Positions 46,951 to 56,759 of a DNA stretch of 64,000 nucleotides are shown here, piece by piece; position 1 is the stretch's first letter; each line of letters starts with the position of its first letter. The position numbers and the translations under genes are program-made. The notes beneath the pieces were generated by a model. It was not told the origin of the DNA, did not search any database, and was given only the letters and a program-made list of their open reading frames with translations. Location of the stretch: NCBI RefSeq assembly GCF_022605725.1, contig NC_065564.1, positions 1,302,001-1,366,000 of the forward strand. The letters run 5' to 3'. This DNA comes from Anthonomus grandis grandis. Lineage: Eukaryota; Arthropoda; Insecta; Coleoptera; Curculionidae.

Positions 46951-47162
46951 TTAAAAACCGTTACAAGGTACCGCTCGCTGATGGACTTTCTTCAACGAGG
47001 AGCGTCACCACGTAACCTAAACCACTTTTTTCCTAAAAAATTACGGTTTTTTAAAAAGGGCGAGAGAGGGAGGAGTGGGAGTGGGCAAAAAACAAAAGAA
47101 AACCATGACGTGTATGTGTGTGTGTTCGTGTTCGTGTGTGTGTTTTAGAAATCATCTCATAC

Positions 47163-47292
47163 GTCATGTCGCCGTATCCGACGGTCGTCATCGTAACGAC
47201 GGCCCACCAGAACGCGTCCGGGATCGACTTGAAGAATGAGTTCTCGCTGCCCGCCTCAGCGAAGTACACGGCCGACGAGAACAGCACCACGC
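47163..47292 (-). CDS. Sh: Shaker, pore exon version A (mutually exclusive)
   Basis: A 130-bp exon coding the end of S5, the turret, pore helix and selectivity filter: (G)[20 protein letters not shown], then [20 protein letters not shown] and DM plus a split Thr codon. It is identical to the Drosophila Shaker pore over this span. The acceptor is TTGCAG before 47292 and the donor is AC|GTATGA after 47163. Entry phase 1 and exit phase 2 are the same as exon B, and the joined codon AC+G gives Thr at the outer mouth (position 449 in Drosophila numbering). Confidence 0.97.
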
Positions 47293-47446
47293 CTGCAACA
47301 CACAGACACAAGACACTCTAACCACGCCCCGACACCATGAAATGCCAAAAAAACAAAAAAAACAACGGGCACGCGTAAAAAAATACGGGCAAGCAAGAGA
47401 CGTCCTGGATTACGAGGTTTTTTTTTTTTAGTATATTTAACTGTTG

Positions 47447-47760
47447 AATATACGTGTATCATATACGATTCTGTTAAAATTACGTTATATTTAGTATATT
47501 TTGTGCAAAAATGTTGTTTTTTGTTAGGCAACCCTTGGCCCCCCGCCCACCCCACACTGCTTACCAGTGAGACATTCTATTGAAAAATCACCGTTTTTCC
47601 TCTATAATATCCGATCTATTAACACTGTTTTTGTATTAAATAATTAACAACAAAAGCAGTTGTTATTCATGCATATTATATTAAAAAACAATGATTTTTG
47701 TATACAATTTCTTACTGGTCAGGTGTGTGGGGTGGGTGGGGGGCTAAGGGTGGAATTAAT
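47447..47760. repeat. Foldback repeat copy between the two pore exons
   Basis: It starts with the terminal motif AATATACGTGTATCATATAC (47447 onward). It then has a C-rich arm at 47532-47553 and the complementary G-rich arm at 47729-47750 (GGGGTGGGTGGGGGG, then CTAAGGG), separated by ~175 bp. It is a member of the family that fills 52572-56215. Confidence 0.88.
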
Positions 47761-47884
47761 AAAAAAACAATTTTTTTTGCATAAAAATAATTGCCTGAGA
47801 AAATAGTGATCTTTAAGAAACACGACATTTTATTGGATATTTACAGTTGAACTTCAACCAAAAATAAATTGTATATTTGTTTAT

Positions 47885-48150
47885 ATAGGATCACGTGTCG
47901 CTTGGGTCTCTTGGGTTAAAACTTGAATAAAACCGCTTCTATCGCACGGATTTTGATGGTTTTTTCAGTAAAAGTTAGAAAATATTCCAAAGAATCTTTC
48001 AAAGTAAAAATCAAGTCAATCTGAGCACCAGAAGGGGAGTTATAGCCCAAACAAGTCGGAACTGTCCCTGTCTCGGACATGACCCCCAAAAACCTGGATA
48101 AAACTCCTTCTAGTGCACGGATTTCCACGATTCAACTTAAAAAAAACACT
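47885..48150. repeat. Copy of the ~172-bp carrier-intron repeat
   Basis: About 1.5 units resembling 16060-16745, recognisable by GCACGGATTTT, GAGTTATAGCCCAA and TCTCGGACATGACCCCCAAA. It lies in the intron between pore exons B and A. Confidence 0.75.
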
Positions 48151-48296
48151 CTTAAGGTTTCCTAAATTTTTTTGCACGTGCCCACCACCACCATAAAAAT
48201 TAACCAAAAATACACCATAAATAGCCCATATCCATATCCATATAAAGAGACACTTGAGGGCGAGGGAGAGAGAGGGAGGAAGGAAGGGAATAATAA

Positions 48297-48313
48297 AGAG
48301 AGAGAGAGAGAGA
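48297..48313. repeat. GA microsatellite in the B-A intron
   Basis: A perfect dinucleotide GA run about 35 bp downstream (sense strand) of the exon B donor. In the transcript it is a CU-rich tract, a possible polypyrimidine-tract-protein site near the alternative exon. Confidence 0.7.
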
Positions 48314-48347
48314 AAGACAAGGGAGGCATTCGTTTAGTAAATCTGAC

Positions 48348-48477
48348 CTCATGTCTCCGTATCCCACGGTGGTCATGGTGACCACCGCCCACCAAAAAGC
48401 GTCCGGGATCGATTTGAAGGTGGTGCGCTCGATTCCCGCCTCCGCGAAGTAGACTATGCTGGAGAACAGTACCACCC
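48348..48477 (-). CDS. Sh: Shaker, pore exon version B (mutually exclusive)
   Basis: A 130-bp alternative to exon A with the same phases: (G)VVLFSSIVYFAEAGIERTTF, then [20 protein letters not shown] and DM plus a split Arg codon (AG+G). Compared with exon A it changes one S5 residue (A to I), the turret (SENSF to IERTT) and the last residue of the outer mouth (T to R). The pore helix and the filter TVGYG are unchanged, so it should conduct K+. The acceptor is ATTTCCAG and the donor AG|GTCAGA, a weak site. Including both A and B would add 130 bp and break the frame. Confidence 0.95.
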
Positions 48478-48494
48478 CTGGAAATAAAGAAAAA

Positions 48495-48525
48495 TGTGGG
48501 GCAGGGAGGGAGGGAGGGAGGGAGG
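48495..48525. repeat. GGGA tract between the S4/S5 exon and pore exon B
   Basis: A (GGGA)n run preceded by TGTGGGGCA on the plus strand. In the Shaker transcript it is a long C-rich CCCU tract about 20-50 nt upstream of exon B. It is both the polypyrimidine tract of exon B and a potential pairing partner for the G-rich arm near 47532-47553. Confidence 0.8.
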
Positions 48526-48653
48526 ACGTTGTTGTTTTTTTTTAATCCCTTTAGTTGTTGTTCGGTACTACTGCTTTGATTGATTGAAGGGTGAAAGTGA
48601 GAAAAAAGAGGGAACGACGACAAAGATGGGAGGTGGGTGTGAGCGGTACTTAC

Positions 48654-48825
48654 CGATGAATAGGAAGAAGATGAGCAGACCGAGTTCGCGCATGCTCGCC
48701 TTGAGGGTGCGCCCCAATATCTGGAGGCCCTTGCTGTGTCTGCTCAGCTTGAATATACGGAAGACTCGGACCAATCGGATTACCCGCAATATCGCCAGCG
48801 ACATCGCTTGGTTCGTGCTTTTATC
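48654..48825 (-). CDS. Sh: Shaker, S4 and S5 exon (voltage sensor)
   Basis: A 172-bp exon: DKSTNQAMSLAILRVIRLVR, then VFRIFKLSRHSKGLQILGRT, then LKASMRELGLLIFFLFIG. S4 has basic residues at every third position (R, R, R, R, K, R), the gating charges. The S4-S5 linker SRHSKGLQILGRTLKASM couples the sensor to the pore and contributes to the N-type inactivation receptor. The acceptor TTTGCAG precedes 48825 and the donor is G|GTAAGT. Exit phase 1 fits both pore exons. Confidence 0.97.
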
Positions 48826-48864
48826 CTGCAAAGGTAATCATGAGCTTACTTTAGCTGGAAATAG

Positions 48865-49140
48865 CTGGAAAAGCGTTGGTGCTACAAGAAAATGCTTGAG
48901 GGCTTTTTTGTTCGGCATGAAATTCTCTTTAATTTTGATCTCTCAAGGTTTTTTCGTGAACCTAACAGGAGCCGAGATAATTTACGTTATTTGTCCAGGC
49001 AGCTGCTTAAGTCCGATTTCCTGAACATGTGTTTGTGCTACAGAAAAATGCTTGAGAGCTTTCTTACTCAGCATGAAATGCTCCTTCTTTTCTATCCCTA
49101 AACATTTTTTCATAAACCTAACAGAAACTGAGATATTTCA
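48865..49140. repeat. Two copies of a ~150-bp repeat flanking the 170-bp array
   Basis: Copies share GTGCTACA, AAAATGCTTGAG, a GGCATGAAAT-like stretch and a CCTAACAG with GAGATAATT or GAGATATTT. A third partial copy is on the other side of the 170-bp array at 51924-51986. Confidence 0.75.
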
Positions 49141-51923
49141 TATAATTTGACCAGGCAAGTCGTGCCCCAAAACATCTAAGTTACATAAAAAATTCAAATC
49201 AAGAGCAATTTACTTGAAACTTTTTGTGAAAATAGAGAGATCTATTGACAGTAGATGAAAGAAGACCAGAAGTAAATTGGGCTGCCGGTTTTAGAGTTAT
49301 TAATTTTTTTCCAAAAATAGTTCGATAATTGTATTGGTCCAACTTAAAAAATTCATAAAAAATTCAAATCAGGAGCAATTTACTTGAAACTTCTTGTAAA
49401 GATAGAGAGATCTATTGACAGTAGATGGAAGAAGACCAGAAGTAAATTGGGCTGCCGGTTTTAGAGTTATTAATTTTTTTCCAAAAATAGTTTGATAATT
49501 ATTTTAGTCCAACTTAAAAAATTCATAAAAAGTTCAAATCAAGAGCAATTGACTTGAAACTTCTTGTAAAAATAAAGAGATCTATTGACAGTAGATTGAA
49601 GAAGACCAGAAGTCAATTGGGCTGCCGGTTTTAGAGTTATTAATTTTTTTCCAAAAATAGTTCGATAATTGTATTGATCCAACTTAAAAAATTCATAAAA
49701 AATTCAAATCAAGAGCAATTTACTTGAAACTTCTTGTGAAAATAAAGAGATCTATTGACAGTAGATAGAAGAAGACGAGAAGTAAATTGGGCTGCTGGTT
49801 TTAGAGTTATTAATTTTTTTCCAAAAATAGTTTGAAAATGATTTAAGTCCTACTTAAAAAAATTCATAAAAAATTCAAATCAAGAGCAATTTACTTGAAA
49901 CTTCTTGTGAAAATAGAGAGATCTATTGACAATAGACAAAAGAAGACCAGAAATAAATTGGGCTGCCGGTTTTAAATTTATTAATTTTTTTCCAAAAATA
50001 GTTCAAAAATTATTTTAGTCCAACTTAAAAAATTCATAAAAAATTCAAATCAAGAGCAATTTACTTGAAACTTCTTGTGAAAATAGAGAGATCTATTGAC
50101 AGTAGATAGAAGAAGACCAGAAGTAAATTGGGCTGCTGGTTTTAGAGTTATTAATTTTTTTCTAAAAAAAGTTCATAAATTATTTTAGTCCAACTTAAAA
50201 AATTCATAAAAAATTCAAAGCAAGAGCAATTTACTTGAAACTTCTTGTGAAAATAGAGAGATCTATTGAAAGTAGATGGAAGAACACCAGAAGTAAATTG
50301 GACTGCCGGTTTTAGAGTTATTAATTTTTTTCCAAAAATAGTTCGATAATTATTTTAGTCCAACTTAAAAAAATTCATAAAAAATTCAAATCAAGAGCAA
50401 TTTACTTGAAACTTGTTGTGAAAATAGAGAGATCTATTGACAGTAGATAGAAGAAGACCAGAAGTAAATTGGGCTGCCCGTTTTAGAGTTATTAATTTTT
50501 TTCCAAAAATAGTTCGATAATTATTTAAAAAACTCATAAAAAATTCAAATCACGAGCAATTTACTTGAAACTTCTTGTGAAAATAGAGAGATCTAATGAC
50601 AGTAGATAGAAGTAGACCAGAAGTAAATTGGGCTGCCGGTTTTAGAGTTATTAATTTTTTTCCAAAAATAGTTTGAAAATTATTTAAGTCCAACTTAAAA
50701 AAATTAAAAAAAATTCAAATCAAGAGCAATTTACTTGAAACTTCTTGTGAAAATAGAGAGATCTATTGACAGTAGATGAAAGAAGACCAGAAGTAAATTG
50801 GGCTGCCGGTTTTAGAGTTATTAATTTTTTTCCAAAAATAGTTCGATAATTATTAAAAAAATTCATAAAAAATTCAAATCAAGAGCAATTTACTTGAAAC
50901 TTCTTGTAAAAATAAAGAGATCTATTGAAAATAGATAAAAGAAGACCAGAAGTAAATTGGGCTGCCGGTTTTAGAGTTATTAATTTTTTTCCAAAAATAG
51001 TTCGATAATTATTAAAAAAATTCATAAAAAATTCAAATCAAGAGCAATTTACTTGAAAGTTCTTGTGAAAATAGAGAGATCTATTGACAGTAGATAGGAG
51101 AAGACCAGAAGTAAATTGGGCTGCCGGTTTTAGAGGTATTAATTTTTTTCCAAAAATAGTCCAAAAATTATTTTAGTTCAACTTTAAAAAATCATAAGGA
51201 CTTCAAATCAAGAGCAATTGACTTGGAACTTTTTGGAATTATAAGAAGGTCTTTTGTCGATCGATAGGAGAAGACCATACGTAAATTGGTAATCAGTTTT
51301 AAGAGTTATGATTTTTTTTCTAAAAATGGTCCAAAATTTATTTTACTATAACTTTAAAAATTCATAAAAAATTTAAGGCAAGGGCAATTTACTTGAAACT
51401 TCGTGTAATTATAAAGAGATCTATTGCTAATAGATGAAAGATGATTATAAATTAATTCGTCTAATAATTTTTAAATTATGAATTTTTTTCCAAAAAAAAG
51501 TTCAAAAATTGTTTTAGTCCAACTTTAAAAATTCATAAAAAACTCAAATCAAGAGCAATTGACTCAAAACTTCTTGGGATTATAAAGAGATCTATTGACA
51601 ATCTACGGGACAAGACCATAAGTAAATTGTCCTTTTCCTTTAACAGTTATTAATTTTTTTCCAAAAAACAGTTCATAAATCATCTTAATCCAACTTAAAA
51701 ACATCATAAAAAATTCACTTTAGGAGCAATTTACTTACAACTTCCTGTAAGTCTTAAGGAAATTCCTTGACAATCGACTAGAGAAGACCGCAAGTAAATC
51801 GGCCCTCCGTTTCAAGAGTTATTAATTTTTTTCCACTAATCATTTTACTCCATTCAAATAAGAAGGAGCAGTTTACCTAAAACTTCTTAAGCAACTGTAG
51901 AGAGATCTATTGGCAATGATTTA
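49141..51923. repeat. ~170-bp satellite array in the Shaker S3 to S4 intron
   Basis: About sixteen units with landmarks CAATTTACTTGAAACTTCTT, AGAGATCTATTGACAGTAGA, TTGGGCTGCCGGTTTTAGAG and TTATTAATTTTTTTCCAAAA, spaced 165-171 bp. It is related to the array at 59700-62330 (shared CAAATCAAGA, CAATTTACTTGAAACTTCT and TTTTTTTCCAAAAA) with the same period. Units become diverged after 51180. Confidence 0.93.
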
Positions 51924-51978
51924 CTGGAAAACCGTTAATGCTGCAGCAAAATGCTTAAGAGCTTTCTTGTTCAGCACG

Positions 51979-52002
51979 AAACTCTCTCTCTCTCTCTCTC
52001 TC
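51979..52002. repeat. CT microsatellite next to the S1-S3 exon
   Basis: A CT dinucleotide run about 60 bp beyond the donor of the S1-S3 exon, GA-rich in the transcript. It interrupts the copy of the ~150-bp repeat at the right edge of the array. Confidence 0.75.
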
Positions 52003-52061
52003 TTTTCCTCCCTTCTAAGCCAATCAGAGAGCGAATCAAAAAAGCGAAATCAACCACTCAC

Positions 52062-52511
52062 CTGGGGACTGACGGGAGCGCGGGGCAGCTGGATCGGGTC
52101 CTCCTCCTCCGCCACCACCGTCGCCAACGTGATGAAATACGGGATGATCGCGATGATGTCGATGAAATTCATGACGTCACGGAAGAAGTGCAACTTATTC
52201 GGACACGCCAAGAACCGCACCGACAACTCGAACGTGAACCAGACGATGCAGATCGTCTCGATGAGGAAAAACGGATCGGTGATGTCGGGCACCTCGTCCT
52301 CCTCGATCTTGGTGCCGTTGGTGGTCGTGTTGAAGACGTGGTAGTGCTTGAACTCGGGCAACGTTTCGAGACAGAAGATGACGATCGACAGGAGGATGAC
52401 GAAGACGGAAATGATGGCGACCACGCGCGCTGCCTGCGAGGACTCCGGGTACTCGAACAGGAGCCACACGTCGCGCTGGAACTCGCGGCTCGGTAACGGT
52501 TTTTCTTCCTC
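52062..52511 (-). CDS. Sh: Shaker, S1 to S3 exon
   Basis: A 450-bp exon (150 codons, phase 0 at both ends). It holds the T1-S1 linker EEEKPLPSREFQRDVWLLFE, then S1 (RVVAIISVFVILLSIVIFCL), the S1-S2 loop with two N-glycosylation sequons in VFNTTTNGTK, S2 (FFLIETICIVWFTFELSVRF), and S3 (DVMNFIDIIAIIPYFITLAT), ending RAPVSPQ. The acidic residues of S2 and S3 that pair with S4 arginines are present. The acceptor is TTCCGCAG and the donor is CAG|GTGAGT. The overlapping long frames on both strands are shadows. It is nearly identical to Drosophila. Confidence 0.97.
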
Positions 52512-52571
52512 CTGCGGAACGTCGAGGGCAATTTACTGGGAACTTATTTTTACGAAGCGCAAGTTTGGTTT

Positions 52572-55500
52572 AATATACGTGTATCATATACGATTCGGTT
52601 TACAAAAGGGTGAATATTAGGGTATTTAAAAGAATCGAAAAGGGATTTTTATAGCTAGTTTTTACATTCGATTACTACACTTTAGAAATTTGATGAAATT
52701 CTTATGAAAAATCACTGTTTTTTGACCATATTGTCCAATCTATTAACACTGTTTTTGTATTAAATAATTAACAATATACTTATGAATAATTACATCAAAT
52801 TTAAATAAAACAAACTGTGTTATTAGATTAATTTGAAAAATAATGATTTTTCCAAAGAATTTCTTACTGGTAAAGTATGTGGGGTGGGTGGGGGGCTAAG
52901 GGTAGAATTAATGAAAAACGTTTTTTTTTCAAATAATTTTCTGCAAAAAAAAGGTTTTTTATTAAGACTACCCTTAGCCCCCCACCCACCCCACATACTT
53001 TACCATTAAGAAATTCTGTTGAAAAATCACCATTTTTTTATTGCTAATCTAATAACACAATTTGTTTATTTAAATTTGATATAAATATATGCATGTATAT
53101 TAATTAATATTTAATACAAAAAAACAGTGACTTTGCAAAAGAATTTCTTACTGGTAAAGTATGTGGGGTGGGTGGGGGGTGTAAGGGTAGTTTTTTGAAA
53201 AATACATTTTGTTTGTAAAAGACAAAAAACGTTTTTTATTAATTATACCCTTAGCCCCCCACCCACCCCACACACCTGACCAGTAAGAAAATTGTTACCA
53301 AAAATCATTGTTTTTCATATTTAATCTAATAACATAGTTTGTTTATTTAAATTTGATATAATTATATATACGTATATTAATAAATATTTAATACAAAAAC
53401 AGTGTGAATAGATCAAATGTTATGGATGAAAAACGGTGATTTTCCAACAGAATTTCTTACTGGTAAGTCGTGTGGGGTGGGTGGGGGGCGAAGGGTATAA
53501 TTAATAAAAAACGTTTTTTTTGCAGAAAATAAGTTCCTAAAAGAAAAATGCTTTTTAAGAAAATTATAGGTGAGAATATACGTGTATCATATACGATTCT
53601 GTTTACAAATGGGTGAATAATTCAGCATTTAAAAAAATTGACACGGGATTTACGTATTTATTTTTTAAACTCGATAATTCAAATATTTCATGAAATTTTC
53701 TTGAAAAATCACTGTTTTTTGTTCATATTATCAAATCTAATAACGCTGTTTTTTAACTATATATTTATATATAAAATTGTATCAAATTTAAGTAAATAGT
53801 GCGAATAAATTAAATATTGAATATATATTTTATGCAAAAACATTGTTTTTCATTAGACAACCCTTAGCCCCCCACCCACCCCACACTACTTACCAGTAAG
53901 AAATTCTATTGGAAAATCACTGTTTTCCTCTATAATATCTAATCTATTAACACTGTTTTTGTATTAAATAATTAACAATATATATATAAATAATTACATC
54001 AAATTTAAATAAACAAACTGTGTTTTTTTATTAGATAAAATTTGAAAAACAATGATTTTTGTAAACAATTTCTTACTGGTCAGGTGTGTGGGGTGGGTGG
54101 GGGGCTAAGGAAGGCCTAATAAAAAACGTTTTTTTTTGCAGAAAATAAATAAAAAAAAAAACGTTTTTTATTGATTCTACCCTTAGCCCCCCACCCACCC
54201 CACACTACTTACTAGTAAGAAATTCTGATGAAAAATCATCATTTTTTTGTCCATAATATCCAATGTAATAGCACTGTTTTTGTATTAAATATTTATTAAT
54301 ATACATGCATATATTTATATCAAATTTAAATAAACAAATTGTGTTATTAGATTAAATATAAAAAACAATGATTTTTGTTACTAATTTCTTACTGGTCAGG
54401 TGTGTGGGGTGGGTGGGGGGCTGAGGGTTGCCTAATAAAAAACAATGTTTTTGCAGTAAATAATTGCCCAAGAAAAAAATGATCGGGTTTAGGTTAGGAA
54501 TTTAGGTCACCGTTTATTGGATAAAAATACCATATCTAATAAAATCAATAGTATAAACACCGTATTTTTTTAAATAATCTCAATATTCCTTGACATAAAG
54601 ACTATCGTGTTTATTTAACTAAAAAAAAATGCACGAAATTCTTCATAAAAATCAAGTTTTTCGATTATCGTTTTGAGTAATTTCTTAGTAAAAAAAAAGT
54701 ATTTTTTTGTTTCTTTTAATTGTTTTTTACCAAGCGAATTAACATTCCGGAAGAACCGTGCACTTACTAGATATTAAGAATTACATATGGTATTAAAAAA
54801 AAAAGAAATTAATTAGTTAAGGGTAATTTTGAAAAAAATATTTTAGGACATTCGATATATATCGAAATAAGAAAGCAAGAGTCACTTCCGCTTAAACAGG
54901 AAATGACAACTGAATACGTCACAGGATACTCTTATAACAATTCCATCAATATACCAAATTTGATATATATCTTTACTGATTCATTCTTAAGAGTGTTAAG
55001 ACAAATCTAAGGTTTATTATATTTAAGCCTTACTTTTTGGTATCTTAATATATTTTTTTAAATTTTATTTCGTGTGATACGTCTATGCTTTTATAATTTT
55101 TCAAATTATTATTTTTATGAGTAAAAGAACAGACCTCTAATAAGACTTATAGTGCCCAAAACATTTAGTACTTCATGATTATATAGTTGTTCAGTTAAAA
55201 ATAAAATAGGGTTTTTTCACGTTTTACTTGAAAACCTTAAGGTTATGTGAGAAAAGTGTAGATACAAAAACTATAGAGTTTTTTATCGCATATAATTTTC
55301 GTAAAAAGGATTTTTTTCTCAGGCAATTATTTACTGCAAAAAAAACGTTTTTTATTAGGCCTACCCTTAGCCCCCCACCCACCCCACACACCTGACCAGT
55401 AAGAAATTGTTTACAAAAATCATTGTTTTTCATATTTAATCTAATAACACATTTTGTTTATTTAATTTTAATATAATTATATAATTAATAAATATACATA

Positions 55501-56215
55501 TAATACAAAAACAGTGCTATTAGATTGGATATTATCAACAAAAAATAGTGATTTTTCAACAGAATTTCTTACTGGTAAGTTATGTAGGGTGGGTGGGGGG
55601 CTAAGAGTAGGCCTAATAAAAAAACGTTTTTTTGCAAAAAATAATTTGAAAAAAAAACGTTTTTTATTAATCCTACCCTTAGCCCCCCACCCACCCCACA
55701 TACTTTACCAGTAAGAAATTCTGTTGAAAAATCACCATTTTTTGGTCCATAATATCCAATGTAATGGCACTGTTTTTGTATTAAATATTTATTAATATAC
55801 ATTTATATGATTGTATCAAATTCAAATAAACAAATTGTGTTATTAGATTAAATATAAAAAACAATGATTTTTGTTACCAATTTCTTACTGGTCAGGTGTG
55901 TGGGGTGGGTGGGGGGCTAATGGTAGGCCTAATAAAAAACGATTATAATTTTCTTAAAAAGTATTTTTTTCTCAGTCAATTATTTTCTGCAAAAATGACG
56001 TTTTTTATTAATCCTACCCTTAGCCCCCCACCCACCCCACACACCTGACCAGTAAGAAATTGGTAACAAGAATCATTGTTTTTCATATCTAATCTAATAA
56101 CACAATTTGTTTATTTAAATTTGATACAATTATATAAATATTATTAATTATTATTAATTAAATGCCGAAATGTCCTCCCTCGTGTAAACAGAATCGTATA
56201 CGATACACGTATATT
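52572..56215. repeat. Foldback repeat cluster with G-quadruplex arms and terminal inverted repeats
   Basis: Seven G-rich arms and seven C-rich complements strictly alternate in orientation. G arms begin at 52881, 53164, 53474, 54090, 54406, 55587 and 55902; C arms begin at 52971, 53248, 53861, 54180, 55364, 55676 and 56017. The core is GGGGTGGGTGGGGGG with CTAAGGG. The spacers (TTAAATTTGATA and ATCAAATTTAAATAAACAAA) are also inverted copies of each other. The cluster is bounded by a 32-bp terminal inverted repeat, 52572-52603 and 56184-56215, matching at 30 of 32 positions, with an internal copy at 53575-53606. No transposase is encoded. Confidence 0.9.
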
Positions 56216-56264
56216 CTACAGTTACTAAATGCTGTCATAATAAAAAAAGCGTCAGCGCACCGAC

Positions 56265-56552
56265 CTTAATAAATCCCTCGTCCTCCCTAAACTTGCTGAT
56301 CGCCGGCTCGCCCAGCTCGTAAAACTTGATTTCCTCGCTGAAAACGTCCAGGGGCACGTTGACCGGCCTCCGGAGCCTTCCCCCGGACTGATAATAATAC
56401 AAAATGGCGTCGAACGAGGGCCGATTCCGGTCGAAGAAGTACTCATTCCGGAGCGGATCGAAGTACCGGATCCGGCGCGCGGGGTCTCCTAGCAACGTGT
56501 CGGGAAACTGATTGAGGGTGCGCAGTTGGGTCTCGAAACGTAGACCGCTAAC
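56265..56552 (-). CDS. Sh: Shaker, T1 domain exon
   Basis: A 288-bp exon (96 codons, phase 0 at both ends): VSGLRFETQLRTLNQFPDTL, then LGDPARRIRYFDPLRNEYFF, then DRNRPSFDAILYYYQSGGRL, RRPVNVPLDVFSEEIKFYEL and GEPAISKFREDEGFIK. This is the T1 (Kv-type BTB) domain that sets subfamily-specific tetramer assembly and docks beta subunits. It matches Drosophila at nearly every residue. The acceptor is TTTGCAG. The donor AAG|GTCGGT is non-consensus but forced by the match on both sides. A 57-bp intron separates it from the upstream exon. Confidence 0.97.
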
Positions 56553-56609
56553 CTGCAAAGTTCCGGGTTCATTTTTGTTGTTTTTTTTTTTTTTTTGTCG
56601 AGGACTCAC

Positions 56610-56733
56610 GTTAATGACGACACGCTCGCAAAAATCGTGGTCGTGTGGAATGGGCTCGAAGTGCGCAACTCCAGTGAACTGGGAGTGGGGGGTGTGCCCG
56701 TCCTCGTCCTGGCTGCTGAGCTTGGGCAGCGAC
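56610..56733 (-). CDS. Sh: Shaker, common linker exon upstream of T1
   Basis: A 124-bp exon: (x)SLPKLSSQDEDGHTPHSQFT, then GVAHFEPIPHDHDFCERVVI and N. In Drosophila the SLPKLSSQDEE and HFEPIPHDHDFCERVVINV stretches are the constant region just after the alternative N-termini, so this is the first exon shared by isoforms. The acceptor is TTTTTTTTAG and the donor is AAC|GTGAGT. It enters in phase 2 (needs two bases from an upstream exon) and has no ATG, so at least one more coding exon must exist upstream. It was found by homology and splice sites, not as an open frame. Confidence 0.95.
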
Positions 56734-56759
56734 CTAAAAAAAACAAAAGTCCACTTTGA

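Larger units (their letters stand above)
28816..56733 (-). other. Sh: Shaker voltage-gated potassium channel gene, supported extent
   Basis: Seven coding positions (eight exons, one position duplicated) join in frame on the minus strand. Any one isoform has 508 codons from the SLPKLSS linker to the stop, still lacking its N-terminal exon. The order of domains is linker, T1 tetramerisation domain, S1, S2, S3, S4, S5, pore, S6 and a short tail ending ETDV. The channel is a tetramer in the plasma membrane of neurons and muscle and carries fast K+ current that repolarises action potentials. The gene spans at least 28 kb. Introns hold most of the satellite DNA of this window. Confidence 0.97.
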
